A stretch of 64,000 nt of DNA from DASUAO01 sp035763745 (GTDB lineage: Bacteria > Actinomycetota > Acidimicrobiia > IMCC26256 > PALSA-555): contig DASUAO010000014.1 of NCBI GenBank assembly GCA_035763745.1, positions 7,816 through 71,815 on the forward strand, given 5' to 3'. This document shows, in pieces, positions 50,040 through 57,566 of this stretch. The translations under genes were made by a program, and so were the position numbers. Every line of letters begins with the position of its first letter. Position 1 is the stretch's first letter. The notes under the pieces were generated by a model. The model was not told where the DNA came from. It saw only the letters and a list, made by a program, of their open reading frames with translations, and did not search any database.

Positions 50040-50393
50040 ATGCCCAAGGGGATCTTCCTCGCTCTCGCGAACCCGACGAGCGACGACGTCGACGACGAGT
50101 TCAACCAGTGGTACGACGACGTGCACATGCGTGAGGTGCTCGCGCTCCCCGGCGTGCAGTCGGCTCGTCGGTTCAAGCTGGCCGACACGCAGGTCATGCC
50201 CGGCGACGATGCGGCCGGGCGGCGCTACCTCGCGCTCTACGAGGTCGAGGTCGACGACTGGGCCGACTTCGCGGCCGCGAACCAGAACGGGTTCGCCGAG
50301 GGGAAGATCACGGTGAACGCCGATCTCCTCCAGCTCGACCCGATGGTCATGACGATGATCTTCGAGGAGATCACGCCGGAGACGAAGGCCTAG
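50040..50393 (+). CDS. small EthD-like dimeric alpha/beta-barrel protein
   Basis: 117 residues. FLALANPTSDDVDDEFNQWY, then DDVHMREVLALPGVQSARRF, and ALYEVEVDDWADF are the strands and W-containing helix of an EthD/DUF4286-like fold. These often sit beside oxidoreductases in degradation clusters. ATG 50040 follows CAGGAGC. The reaction is unknown. Confidence 0.82.
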   Translation: MPKGIFLALANPTSDDVDDEFNQWYDDVHMREVLALPGVQSARRFKLADTQVMPGDDAAGRRYLALYEVEVDDWADFAAANQNGFAEGKITVNADLLQLDPMVMTMIFEEITPETKA

Positions 50394-50411
50394 CGCCCGA
50401 GGCGGCCGGGC

Positions 50412-51338
50412 TCAGAGCCCGGCGACCTCGGGAAGGATCTCGTCGCCGAAGATCGCGAGGTTCGCGAGCACCTCGTCCCGGCGGTCGCCCGCGACGCTCA
50501 CCGTCGCGTACGTGACGCCGACGTCGGCGAGCGCCCGGATGCTCTCGACGACCGATGCCGGTTCGACCGGCGCGTTGGTGAACATGTCGAGGCCGAGCGG
50601 CATGAACACGATCTCCAGGCGCTCGGTCCGACCGACCTCGGCCGCGTACCCGTGCGCCCGCGTGATCCGCGCGGCCAGGTCGTCGAGCGACGCGAGCGAC
50701 GGGGTGTGCAGGCGCTTCTCGGCCTTCGCGGGGCTCGGCATCGGGGCCCACCCGTCGGCGAGGTCCACGGCCCGTCGCACGGCCCGCATCGAGTTCCCGC
50801 CGATCCAGATCGGCGGGCCACCGGGCTGGGCCGGGCGGGGCAGGCTGGTGTTCCCCGCCGCGGTGAAGTGGAGGCCGTCGATCGCGACGCTCTCCCCCGT
50901 CCAGGTGGCCCTCATCACCCGGATCGCCTCGTCGGTGAGGTCGTTGCGCTCGTCGAAGTCGACGCCGAGCGCGTCGAACTCCCCTTCCAGGTACCCCGCG
51001 CCGATCCCGAGCACGACCCGACCTGCCGAGAGCGCGTCGAGGGTGGCGACGGTCTTCGCGAGCAGGAACGGGTTCCGGTAGGCGGGGATGCACAGGTTCG
51101 TCAGGAGACGGACGGAGTCGGTCGCCGCCGCCGCGAACGCCAGGGCGACGAACGGGTCGAGTGTGTGGTGTCCGCCGGTCGCGAGCCAGCGATCGTCGGG
51201 GATCGGGTGCTCGGTGACGAACACCGCGTCGAACCCGGCCCGCTCGGCAGCATGGGAGATCTCGGCGATCGCGCTCGCACCCGCGAGCTCGTCGAACCGG
51301 TCGAGTCGGTGCGTCGGGAGACCGACCGAGACCCTCAT
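50412..51338 (-). CDS. LLM-class oxidoreductase (TIGR03619-like, F420-type)
   Basis: 308 residues. VSVGLPTHRLDRFDEL, AGFDAVFVTEHPIPDDRWLA, TNLCIPAYRNPFLLAKTVAT, GRVVLGIGAGYLEGEFDALG and PPIWIGGNSMRAVRRAVDLA are typical F420-dependent LLM motifs. ATG 51338 overlaps the MFS stop by 4 nt, so it is probably cotranslated with the exporter and under the 52927-52940 KstR-type site. The substrate is unknown. Confidence 0.9.
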   Translation of the reverse strand: MRVSVGLPTHRLDRFDELAGASAIAEISHAAERAGFDAVFVTEHPIPDDRWLATGGHHTLDPFVALAFAAAATDSVRLLTNLCIPAYRNPFLLAKTVATLDALSAGRVVLGIGAGYLEGEFDALGVDFDERNDLTDEAIRVMRATWTGESVAIDGLHFTAAGNTSLPRPAQPGGPPIWIGGNSMRAVRRAVDLADGWAPMPSPAKAEKRLHTPSLASLDDLAARITRAHGYAAEVGRTERLEIVFMPLGLDMFTNAPVEPASVVESIRALADVGVTYATVSVAGDRRDEVLANLAIFGDEILPEVAGL

Positions 51339-52873
51339 TCGAGCACCGCACCCTCGAGCGCCACGGCGAGGTCGTCGCCCGGCGACTCCAGCGCGGCGTG
51401 TGATCGCAGCGGGAGCTCCCGCAGCGTGATCGTCAGCACCAGCCCGACGATCGCGACGGGGACGCACACCAGGAACACTGTGTGCAGCGACCGAGCAAAG
51501 GCATCGGCAACACCCTCGCGCACTGCGGGCGCGAGGTCGACCAGCGTCTCGGGGCGTCCTCGGATCTTCGACGGGTCGAGGCTCGTGCCCTCTGGCACGA
51601 GCCGCGGCAGCCAGAACGCGAGTCGGCTGTTGAGGACGCTGCCGAGCAGCGCGAGTCCGACCGCGGAGCCGAACTGCCGGAAGAACATCGACATCGAGGT
51701 CGCGACCCCGAGGTCGCGGGGTTCGACGGCGTTCTGGATCGCGAGGATCAGCGGCTGCATCGCGAGGCCCATCCCGAACCCGGTCACGGCCGCACCCACC
51801 AGGACCTGCAGCGGCTCGCTGTCGACGTCGAGCCGGAGCAGCAGCCCCAGGCCGGCGAGCACCATGACGAGCCCCATGATCGGGTAGCGCCGGTAGCGCT
51901 GCGATCGGTCGATCAGGCGCCCGACGAGCACCGTGGCCGTGACCGTCGAGCCCATGAACGGGATCAGGTAGAGGCCCGAGTCGGTCGGGCTGATGCCATC
52001 GACGAACTGGAGGAACGCGGAGAGGAAGTAGAGCCCGGCGAAGAACACGAGACCCAGCGCGAGGTTGAGCGCGAGGCACACGCGTGCAACCGAGATCCGG
52101 AAGAGGCGCGCGGGCAGGATCGGCTCGGGGGCACGGCGCTCCCACCACACCAACGTGGCGAGGAACGTCAGCGTGCCGCCGCCGAGCCCGAGGATCAGCG
52201 GAGACCCCCACGGCTCGCGCGAGCCGCCCCACGACGTCAGGAAGACGACGCACGACACGACTCCGACGATCAACGACGCGCCCACGTAGTCGACGCGGTG
52301 CTCGGTCCGTTTCGGCGGCAGGTCGAGGGTCCGGTGCACGATCACCATCGCGACGAGGCCGATGGGGACGTTCACGAGGAACGCCCACCGCCACGAGAGA
52401 TGCTGGGAGAAGAGCCCGCCGAACAGCGGTCCGGCGATGCTGGAGATCGCGAACACGAAGCCCGAGTACCCGATCCACCGCCCGAGGTCGCGCGCGGGGA
52501 CCAGGTCGGCGACCATCGCCATCGGCAGCGCGATGAGCCCACCGGCGCCGAGCCCCTGCACGGCGCGGAAGAAGATCAGCTGGGTCATCGAGGCTGCGAG
52601 TCCGCACAGGACCGACGCCGCGAGGAAGATCACGATGGCGACGAGGAAGATGCGCTTGCGACCGTAGAGGTCGCCGAGCTTGCCGTAGAGCGGTCCGCTC
52701 GCCATGCCGGTGAGCAGGTACGCGGTGGCGACCCACGACAGGTCGCGCAGCCCGCCGAGGTCGCTGACGATCGTCGGGAGCGCCGTGGCCACGAGCGTGG
52801 TGTCGAGCGCCGCGATCGCGTTGCCGAGCATGAGCCCGAAGAAGATCAGGAGCACTCGCCGCTGGTCGGGCAC
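51335..52873 (-). CDS. MFS transporter, 14-helix DHA2 (EmrB/QacA) type
   Basis: 512 residues. An N-terminal helix with LDTTLVATALPTIVSDLGGL (motif D1), motif A in GPLYGKLGDLYGRKRIFLV, RAVQGLGAGGLIALPMAMVA (motif B), then motif C-like GPLFGGLFSQHLSWRWAFLV. About 14 hydrophobic segments place it with drug/proton antiporters. The C-terminal tail has a hydrophilic stretch before the last helix. GTG 52873 follows GAGGAA; longer frames read into the promoter. Confidence 0.93.
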   Translation of the reverse strand: MPDQRRVLLIFFGLMLGNAIAALDTTLVATALPTIVSDLGGLRDLSWVATAYLLTGMASGPLYGKLGDLYGRKRIFLVAIVIFLAASVLCGLAASMTQLIFFRAVQGLGAGGLIALPMAMVADLVPARDLGRWIGYSGFVFAISSIAGPLFGGLFSQHLSWRWAFLVNVPIGLVAMVIVHRTLDLPPKRTEHRVDYVGASLIVGVVSCVVFLTSWGGSREPWGSPLILGLGGGTLTFLATLVWWERRAPEPILPARLFRISVARVCLALNLALGLVFFAGLYFLSAFLQFVDGISPTDSGLYLIPFMGSTVTATVLVGRLIDRSQRYRRYPIMGLVMVLAGLGLLLRLDVDSEPLQVLVGAAVTGFGMGLAMQPLILAIQNAVEPRDLGVATSMSMFFRQFGSAVGLALLGSVLNSRLAFWLPRLVPEGTSLDPSKIRGRPETLVDLAPAVREGVADAFARSLHTVFLVCVPVAIVGLVLTITLRELPLRSHAALESPGDDLAVALEGAVLE

Positions 52874-52922
52874 CGGATTCCTCTGATCGGAAGACCATCG
52901 CTCTCGACGGCCGGGAGCGCCG

Positions 52923-52928
52923 ATGGTA
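52923..52928 (-). promoter_or_regulatory. -10 box TACCAT of the MFS/LLM operon
   Basis: TACCAT on the minus strand overlaps the first two bases of the KstR-type palindrome (52927-52940) and lies 49 nt before the MFS start. Confidence 0.45.
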
Positions 52929-52940
52929 GAACGCGTTGCA
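52927..52940. promoter_or_regulatory. KstR-consensus operator TAGAACGCGTTGCA
   Basis: Matches TNNAACNNGTTNNA at every fixed position, the consensus of the KstR repressor of steroid catabolism in mycobacteria and rhodococci. It lies between the MFS and NTF2-like genes and touches the MFS -10 box. Confidence 0.6.
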
Positions 52941-52985
52941 CTCCGGGCGGATCGGCCGTCCGGGCACGAGGGTCGAGGGGGATCC

Positions 52986-53438
52986 GTGGGCCAGTTCACC
53001 CGTGAGGAGATCGAGGCGGCGTTCACCCGCTTCCAGGAGCGCGCGGCCGCGGCGGGCACGAGCGGCGACTGGACCGAGTGGGCGGACTGCTTCACCGAGG
53101 ACGCCAAGTACTACGAGCACCACTACGGCCGGATGGAGGGGCGCCAGGAGATCCTCGAGTGGATCACCAAGACCATGGCAGAGCCCATCAACGCCGACAT
53201 GAGCTCGTTCCCGATCGACTGGTACATGGTCGACGAGGAGCGGGGCTGGATCATGTGCCAGGTCGCGAACGTCATGGACGACCCGGGCGACGGCAGCGAC
53301 CACCGCGAGGTGAACTGGACCCTCTTGCACTACGCCGGCGACGGCCGCTTCTCCTACGAGGAGGACATGTACAACCCCGTGGAGTTCGGCCAGATGATCA
53401 AGGGCTGGCTGAAGGCGAAGAAGGCCGCCGCCTCGTAG
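52986..53438 (+). CDS. SnoaL/NTF2-like protein
   Basis: 150 residues with the cone-shaped NTF2 fold: GQFTREEIEAAFTRFQERAA, then WADCFTEDAKYYEHHYGRME, FPIDWYMVDEERGWIMCQV and VNWTLLHYAGDGRFSYEED. Steroid isomerases and hydratases use this fold, but catalytic residues cannot be assigned. GTG 52986 is chosen: it follows a GAGGGGG site, and the upstream ATG 52923 lies within the promoter/operator region. Two KstR-type sites flank the gene. Confidence 0.82.
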   Translation: MGQFTREEIEAAFTRFQERAAAAGTSGDWTEWADCFTEDAKYYEHHYGRMEGRQEILEWITKTMAEPINADMSSFPIDWYMVDEERGWIMCQVANVMDDPGDGSDHREVNWTLLHYAGDGRFSYEEDMYNPVEFGQMIKGWLKAKKAAAS

Positions 53439-53443
53439 GCGAC

Positions 53444-53459
53444 GCCGCCCCGGGGCGGC
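53444..53459. terminator. perfect 16-bp GC palindrome after the NTF2-like gene
   Basis: GCCGCCCC/GGGGCGGC without a spacer, 6 bp after the stop codon and before the next promoter. No T-run. A terminator role is plausible. Confidence 0.35.
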
Positions 53460-53481
53460 TCCAGCCGATCCCGCCCAGAAC

Positions 53482-53497
53482 TAGAACCTGTTATATT
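53482..53497 (+). promoter_or_regulatory. KstR-consensus operator TAGAACCTGTTATA overlapping -10 TATATT
   Basis: TAGAACCTGTTATA (53482-53495) matches TNNAACNNGTTNNA exactly. TATATT (53492-53497) overlaps its 3' end, so a bound KstR-type repressor would cover the -10 of the LLM gene at 53551. Confidence 0.65.
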
Positions 53498-53550
53498 TTC
53501 GGGTCAGTCATCTCACCCCACCCACCTGTGGCGATCGAGGACGGTGTTCC

Positions 53551-54735
53551 GTGGAGTTCGGCATCTTCAACAGCCTGTACACACCCCACCAGGCGTACGA
53601 GCACGTCGACGACGAGTGGTCGGTCGAGCACCAACGCCTCATGGACGAGGTCGCCTGGACCGTCGCGTCCGACAAGGCCGGCTTCAAGTACTCGTGGGCG
53701 ACCGAGCACCACTTCCTCACCGAGTACTCGCACCTCTCGGCCAACGAGGTGTTCATGCCCTACATCGCCGCGAAGACCGAGCGCATCCACATCGGGAGCG
53801 GGATCATCAACGTCACGCCGCCGGTCAACCACCCGGCGCGCATCGCCGAGCGTGTCGCGATGATCGACAACCTCTCGGGCGGACGCTTCGAGTTCGGTGT
53901 GGGGCGCGGGTCGTCCAGCACCGAGCAACGCGGGTTCGGGATCGAGGACCCCGAGCTCACGAAGCGGATGCTCGACGAGGTGATGCCCGAGTTCAAGAAG
54001 ATGTGGAGCTCGAACGAGTACAGCTTCGAGGGCGAGTTCTTCTCGATGCCGCCGCGCAACGTCCTCCCCAAGCCCTACAGCGATCCGCACCCGCCGATGT
54101 GGGTCGCGGCCGGGAACCCCAGCACGTTCGAGAAGGCCGCCCGGATGGGGATCGGGGTGCTGTGCTTCACGACCGGCTCACCCGAGGCGCTGAAGCCCCT
54201 CATCGAGATCTACAAGACGACGATCGAGGACGCGGAGCCCGTCGGCGACTACGTGAACAACAACGTGATGGTGACGAGCCAGATGCTGTGCCTCGAAGAC
54301 GGTCAGCGCGCCCGCGACATCGCGACGAACATGACCTCCGGCTACCAGAACTCTCTCGTGTTCCGCTACCTGGACACGTTCCCGAAGCCCGAGGGCATCC
54401 CCGCGTGGCCGACCCTGATCCCCGAGCCCACGCCCGAAGGCCTCGAAGAGGCGATCAAGGCGCATCTGGTGATGGTGGGGACGCCCGACGAGGTGTCGGC
54501 GTCGGTGCGGGAGTACGAGCTGGCCGGAGCCGACCAGGTCACGTTCGGCATGCTCTCGACCACGATGCCCATCGAGGTCGCGTGTGAGGCCGTCGACACG
54601 TTCGGGAAGCACGTCATCCCCCAGTTCGACAAGGACGAGGTCCACTCCACCACCCGCCAGCGCGAGGCCTACGTGGCCGAGCGGGGCCCGATCGCGAAGC
54701 GCTCCCTCGGCCGGGTGACGGACACCGTCCTCTGA
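53551..54735 (+). CDS. LLM-class flavin-dependent monooxygenase-like protein
   Basis: 394 residues, closer to bacterial luciferase-type monooxygenases than to the shorter F420 enzymes here. FGIFNSLYTPHQAYEHVDDE, SWATEHHFLTEYSHLSANEV, GSGIINVTPPVNHPARIAER and RFEFGVGRGSSSTEQRGFG. Start GTG 53551 follows GAGGACGG. The KstR-type site on its promoter suggests a role in steroid or similar lipid breakdown (inference). Confidence 0.9.
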   Translation: MEFGIFNSLYTPHQAYEHVDDEWSVEHQRLMDEVAWTVASDKAGFKYSWATEHHFLTEYSHLSANEVFMPYIAAKTERIHIGSGIINVTPPVNHPARIAERVAMIDNLSGGRFEFGVGRGSSSTEQRGFGIEDPELTKRMLDEVMPEFKKMWSSNEYSFEGEFFSMPPRNVLPKPYSDPHPPMWVAAGNPSTFEKAARMGIGVLCFTTGSPEALKPLIEIYKTTIEDAEPVGDYVNNNVMVTSQMLCLEDGQRARDIATNMTSGYQNSLVFRYLDTFPKPEGIPAWPTLIPEPTPEGLEEAIKAHLVMVGTPDEVSASVREYELAGADQVTFGMLSTTMPIEVACEAVDTFGKHVIPQFDKDEVHSTTRQREAYVAERGPIAKRSLGRVTDTVL

Positions 54736-54743
54736 CCCCTGCT

Positions 54744-54847
54744 CTTGATGCGTCTCTCACCCGCCTATGGCGGGGTGAGAGACGCATGACCGTGTTCTCG
54801 GTCCTGCGTCCCTGAGCTCACCATGTGCGGGTGAGGGACGCATCAAG
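54744..54847. repeat. 104-bp double-hairpin REP/BIME-like element
   Basis: The outer ends form 21-bp inverted repeats with a single mismatch (CTTGATGCGTC at 54744 against GACGCATCAAG at 54837-54847, continuing inward). Inside lie two hairpins: ATGCGTCTCTCACCC paired with GGGTGAGAGACGCAT (54748-54787), and TGCGTCCCT/TCACC paired with GGTGAGGGACGCA (54805-54842). The stop codon of the NUDT19-like gene (54843-54845) lies within it. It separates convergent genes. Confidence 0.85.
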
Positions 54848-55568
54848 GAGTGCGGTCGAGGCGCCAGCCGGTGTTGTCGAGCCAGAGGCGGTGGCGGGGG
54901 CCTTCGGCGTCGGGGTCGCCCGACTCGTAGCCGGCGTCGCCCGCCCACATCGCCGCGATCCCCTGCCCGCCCTTCGCGATGCGGGTCTCGTAGTAGGTCG
55001 GCTCGCGCGCGTCGGCGTCGGCCATCAGCGCGTCGACGCTCGAGAACTCGGCCAGGTAGTGCAGAGTCATCCACGTCGGGGGTGCGAGCTCGATCTCCAG
55101 CGCGTCGCGTCGCGCGAGCGCGTCGTCGGGGCGCATCCACCCGCTCTCATGGATCTCTCCGTGGTCGATCGCCACCGCACCCTCGGGCGCCGGCGCCGCG
55201 AAGAACCAGGTGGCGAACCGCTTGGGCGTGATCGCCGGCGGGACCCAGTGCGCGAACCAGGCGAGCGACTCGCGGTCGACGACGAGGCCCGCCTCCTCGG
55301 CGGCTTCCCGCACCGCCGCTCTCGCCGCCGCGTCGACGACGTCGACGGCATCGGCCCGGTCGGCCTCGTCGATCCGGCCGCCGGGGAACACCCACATCCC
55401 CCCGAACGCGAGCTTCGAGTTCTTCCGGAGCATCAGCGTCTCGACCGCGCCGTCGTGATCGCGCACGAGCACGACGGTCGCCGCGGGGATCGCGTCGCCT
55501 TCCTCGCGACGCCCCTCGCGGAGCCACCGTTCGAAGCGATTCTCGTCGGTCACGTCACCCCGGCTCAC
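54843..55568 (-). CDS. NUDIX hydrolase, NUDT19/acyl-CoA diphosphatase-like
   Basis: 241 residues. The NUDIX box is split: FGGMWVFPGGRIDEAD is followed by an insertion of about a dozen residues and then AARAAVREAAEEAGL (the REUXEE core). An Asp replaces the outer Glu. PGGR(V/I)D with an insertion is typical of NUDT7/NUDT19-type enzymes that hydrolyse CoA or acyl-CoA diphosphate bonds, fitting a window full of CoA esters. GTG 55568 is used; GTG 55553 is an alternative. Confidence 0.85.
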   Translation of the reverse strand: MSRGDVTDENRFERWLREGRREEGDAIPAATVVLVRDHDGAVETLMLRKNSKLAFGGMWVFPGGRIDEADRADAVDVVDAAARAAVREAAEEAGLVVDRESLAWFAHWVPPAITPKRFATWFFAAPAPEGAVAIDHGEIHESGWMRPDDALARRDALEIELAPPTWMTLHYLAEFSSVDALMADADAREPTYYETRIAKGGQGIAAMWAGDAGYESGDPDAEGPRHRLWLDNTGWRLDRTP

Positions 55569-55569
55569 C

Positions 55570-55575
55570 TAGCGT
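55570..55575 (+). promoter_or_regulatory. -10 box TAGCGT of the PLP decarboxylase gene
   Basis: TAGCGT lies 37 nt before the TTG start at 55613, giving a leader of about 30 nt with a GAGGAG site. Confidence 0.45.
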
Positions 55576-55612
55576 GCGTCGAGTCAACCACACCCTCCCG
55601 AGGAGCCGACAG

Positions 55613-57004
55613 TTGCCCCACGACCCCAGCCCGACCGGCGAGCTCCTCACCGAGACGGCCCGCCTCGCCACCGAGTTCCTCGCCGGGGTCCCCGACCGGT
55701 CGCTCGCCCTCGACGTCAACCGCGAGCAGCTCACCGAGATCTTCGGCGCGTCGATTCCCGACGAAGGCGAAGTAGCGATCGAGGTCCTCGCGCGCCTCGC
55801 CCGCGTCGACCCGGGGATCATGGCGACCGTCGGCCCCCGCTACTTCGGGTTCGTCATCGGCGGTTCGCTCCCTGCAGCGCTCGCAGCCGACTGGCTGGCG
55901 ACGGCCTGGGACCAGAACGCAGGGCTGTTCGCCATCAGCCCCGCCGGGTCCGTCGTGGAAGAGGTCGCCGGCCGCTGGATCATCGACCTCCTCGGGCTCC
56001 CGGCTCAGGCGTCGGTCGGCTTCGTCAGCGGCGGCCAGACCGGCAACACCGTGGCGCTCGCCGCAGCGCGCCATCACGTCCTCGCGGCCGCCGGCTGGGA
56101 CGTCGAGGCCGACGGGCTCAACGGCGCCCCACCGGTCACCGTGGTCAGTGGCCGCGAACGCCACGCGACGATCGACTCCTCGCTGCGGCTCCTCGGGCTG
56201 GGCCGCTCGTCACTCGCACTCGTCGACACCGACGACCAGGGCCGAGCCGACCCCGACGCCGTCGATGCGGCGCTCGGTGCCGCACCGGGTCCGGCGATCA
56301 TCTGCACACAGGCCGGTGACGTGAACAGCGGATGCTTCGACGACTTCTCCCGGATCTGCGATACGGCGGCGTCTCACGGCGCGTGGGTCCACGTCGACGG
56401 CGCGATCGGGCTCTGGGCCGCCGCGAGCGACGCCCACCGCGACCTCATGCGCGGCGCCGAGCGCGCCGACTCCTGGTCGGTCGACGCCCACAAGCTCCTG
56501 AACGTCCCGTACGGCTCGGGCCTCGTCTTCTGTCGCCACCCCGACTCGCACCAGGGTGCGATGAGCATCCAGACGAGCTACCTGCCCGCGTCCGACTTCG
56601 AGGGACCCCGCGATCCGGCGAACTGGACGACCGAGCTGTCACACCGTGCGCGCGGCTTCGCAGTGTGGGCGGCACTCCGGTCGCTCGGGCGACGCGGCGT
56701 CGCCGACCTCGTCGACCGCTGCTGTGCGCACGCGCAGCGCTTCGCCGAGCGGCTCGGTGACGCCGAGGGAGTCGACATCCTCAACGATGTCGTCTTCGAC
56801 CAGGTGCTGGTCCGCTTCGGCGGATCCGACGAGCACACGCGCGCCGTCATCACGCGACTCCAGCACGAAGGCACCTGCTGGTTCGGCGGGACGACCTGGC
56901 GCGGCGTCGGCGCGATGCGCATCTCGGTCGCGAACTGGTCGACCACGGCAGAAGACGTCGATCGCGCGGTCGACGCGATCCTGCGCGCCCACTCGACTCC
57001 CTAG
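55613..57004 (+). CDS. PLP-dependent group II decarboxylase (aromatic/glutamate decarboxylase-like)
   Basis: 463 residues. GRYFGFVIGG-type opening (GPRYFGFVIGGSLPA), GFVSGGQTGNTVALAAARHH, RERHATIDSSLRLLGLG (His stacking on PLP), VHVDGAIGLW (Asp salt bridge) and the Schiff-base Lys in SWSVDAHKLLNVPYGSG. Amino-acid decarboxylation is the usual activity, though some members are aldehyde synthases. TTG 55613 is chosen because GAGGAG lies 7 nt upstream and the in-frame GTG at 55574 lies in the -10 box. Confidence 0.88.
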   Translation: MPHDPSPTGELLTETARLATEFLAGVPDRSLALDVNREQLTEIFGASIPDEGEVAIEVLARLARVDPGIMATVGPRYFGFVIGGSLPAALAADWLATAWDQNAGLFAISPAGSVVEEVAGRWIIDLLGLPAQASVGFVSGGQTGNTVALAAARHHVLAAAGWDVEADGLNGAPPVTVVSGRERHATIDSSLRLLGLGRSSLALVDTDDQGRADPDAVDAALGAAPGPAIICTQAGDVNSGCFDDFSRICDTAASHGAWVHVDGAIGLWAAASDAHRDLMRGAERADSWSVDAHKLLNVPYGSGLVFCRHPDSHQGAMSIQTSYLPASDFEGPRDPANWTTELSHRARGFAVWAALRSLGRRGVADLVDRCCAHAQRFAERLGDAEGVDILNDVVFDQVLVRFGGSDEHTRAVITRLQHEGTCWFGGTTWRGVGAMRISVANWSTTAEDVDRAVDAILRAHSTP

Positions 57005-57012
57005 CGAGCGCC

Positions 57013-57566
57013 TCAGCCACCCGTGCCGAGCGTCTCGACGAAGAAGTCGCGCGCCGCGCCGCTCGCCTGCTCGAACCCCGCGCCCTCGTACACGACGAAG
57101 TGGTCCCCCACCACCAGCTCGAGCCGCTTCGGCTCGGCTGCACGCTCGAACGCAGCGAGGGCGAGTGCGGCGTCGGCAACCCGGTCCTCGGTCGCCACGA
57201 TCATGAGCATCGGCGCGGCCCCGTGGGCTGCTGCCAGCGTCGGCTCGAACGGCGCCGGCGCACCGTCGAGGACGAGGGTGACCTCGTTCTCCCAGCTGGG
57301 GGCATCACCGGCGGCGCGCTGGAACCACGCCCAGGACTCGGGTTGCGGGAGTCGTAGACCAGCACCGCGAGCCCGGCAGCCGCGAACACGGCGGCGAAGC
57401 GGTCGAGCGCCATCTCCTTGACGGCGGAGAACCCGTGCGCCATGACGACGCCGGGCACGGGCGCAGCGTCCGCGGCATCGGGCCGGTACCACCACCCGCG
57501 CAGGACGACGTCACCGGCCCCGGGTACCTCGACATCGCGGCGCGCGAAGCCGCGAGCAGCCGTCAT
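57013..57566 (-). pseudogene. alpha/beta-hydrolase remnant: internal deletion plus frameshift
   Basis: The N-terminal part reads in one frame from ATG 57566 (TAARGFARRDVEVPGAGDVV, then MAHGFSAVKEMALDRFAAVF and LAVLVYDSRN). The C-terminal part reads in another frame to the stop at 57013 (PQPESWAWFQRAAGDAP, then LMIVATEDRVADAALALAAF and LVVGDHFVVYEGAGFEQASG). The switch is near 57340-57350. Intact relatives are about 290-300 residues; here only about 185 codons remain, and the central region with the nucleophile serine is gone. It overlaps the upstream oxidoreductase stop by 4 nt. Confidence 0.85.

Noticed and set aside
51339..53330. 972-residue minus-strand frame running through the MFS gene region into the LLM gene
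   Set aside because: Only its last 308 residues (from ATG 51338) show LLM motifs. The rest is the wrong frame of the MFS gene and the NTF2-like region.
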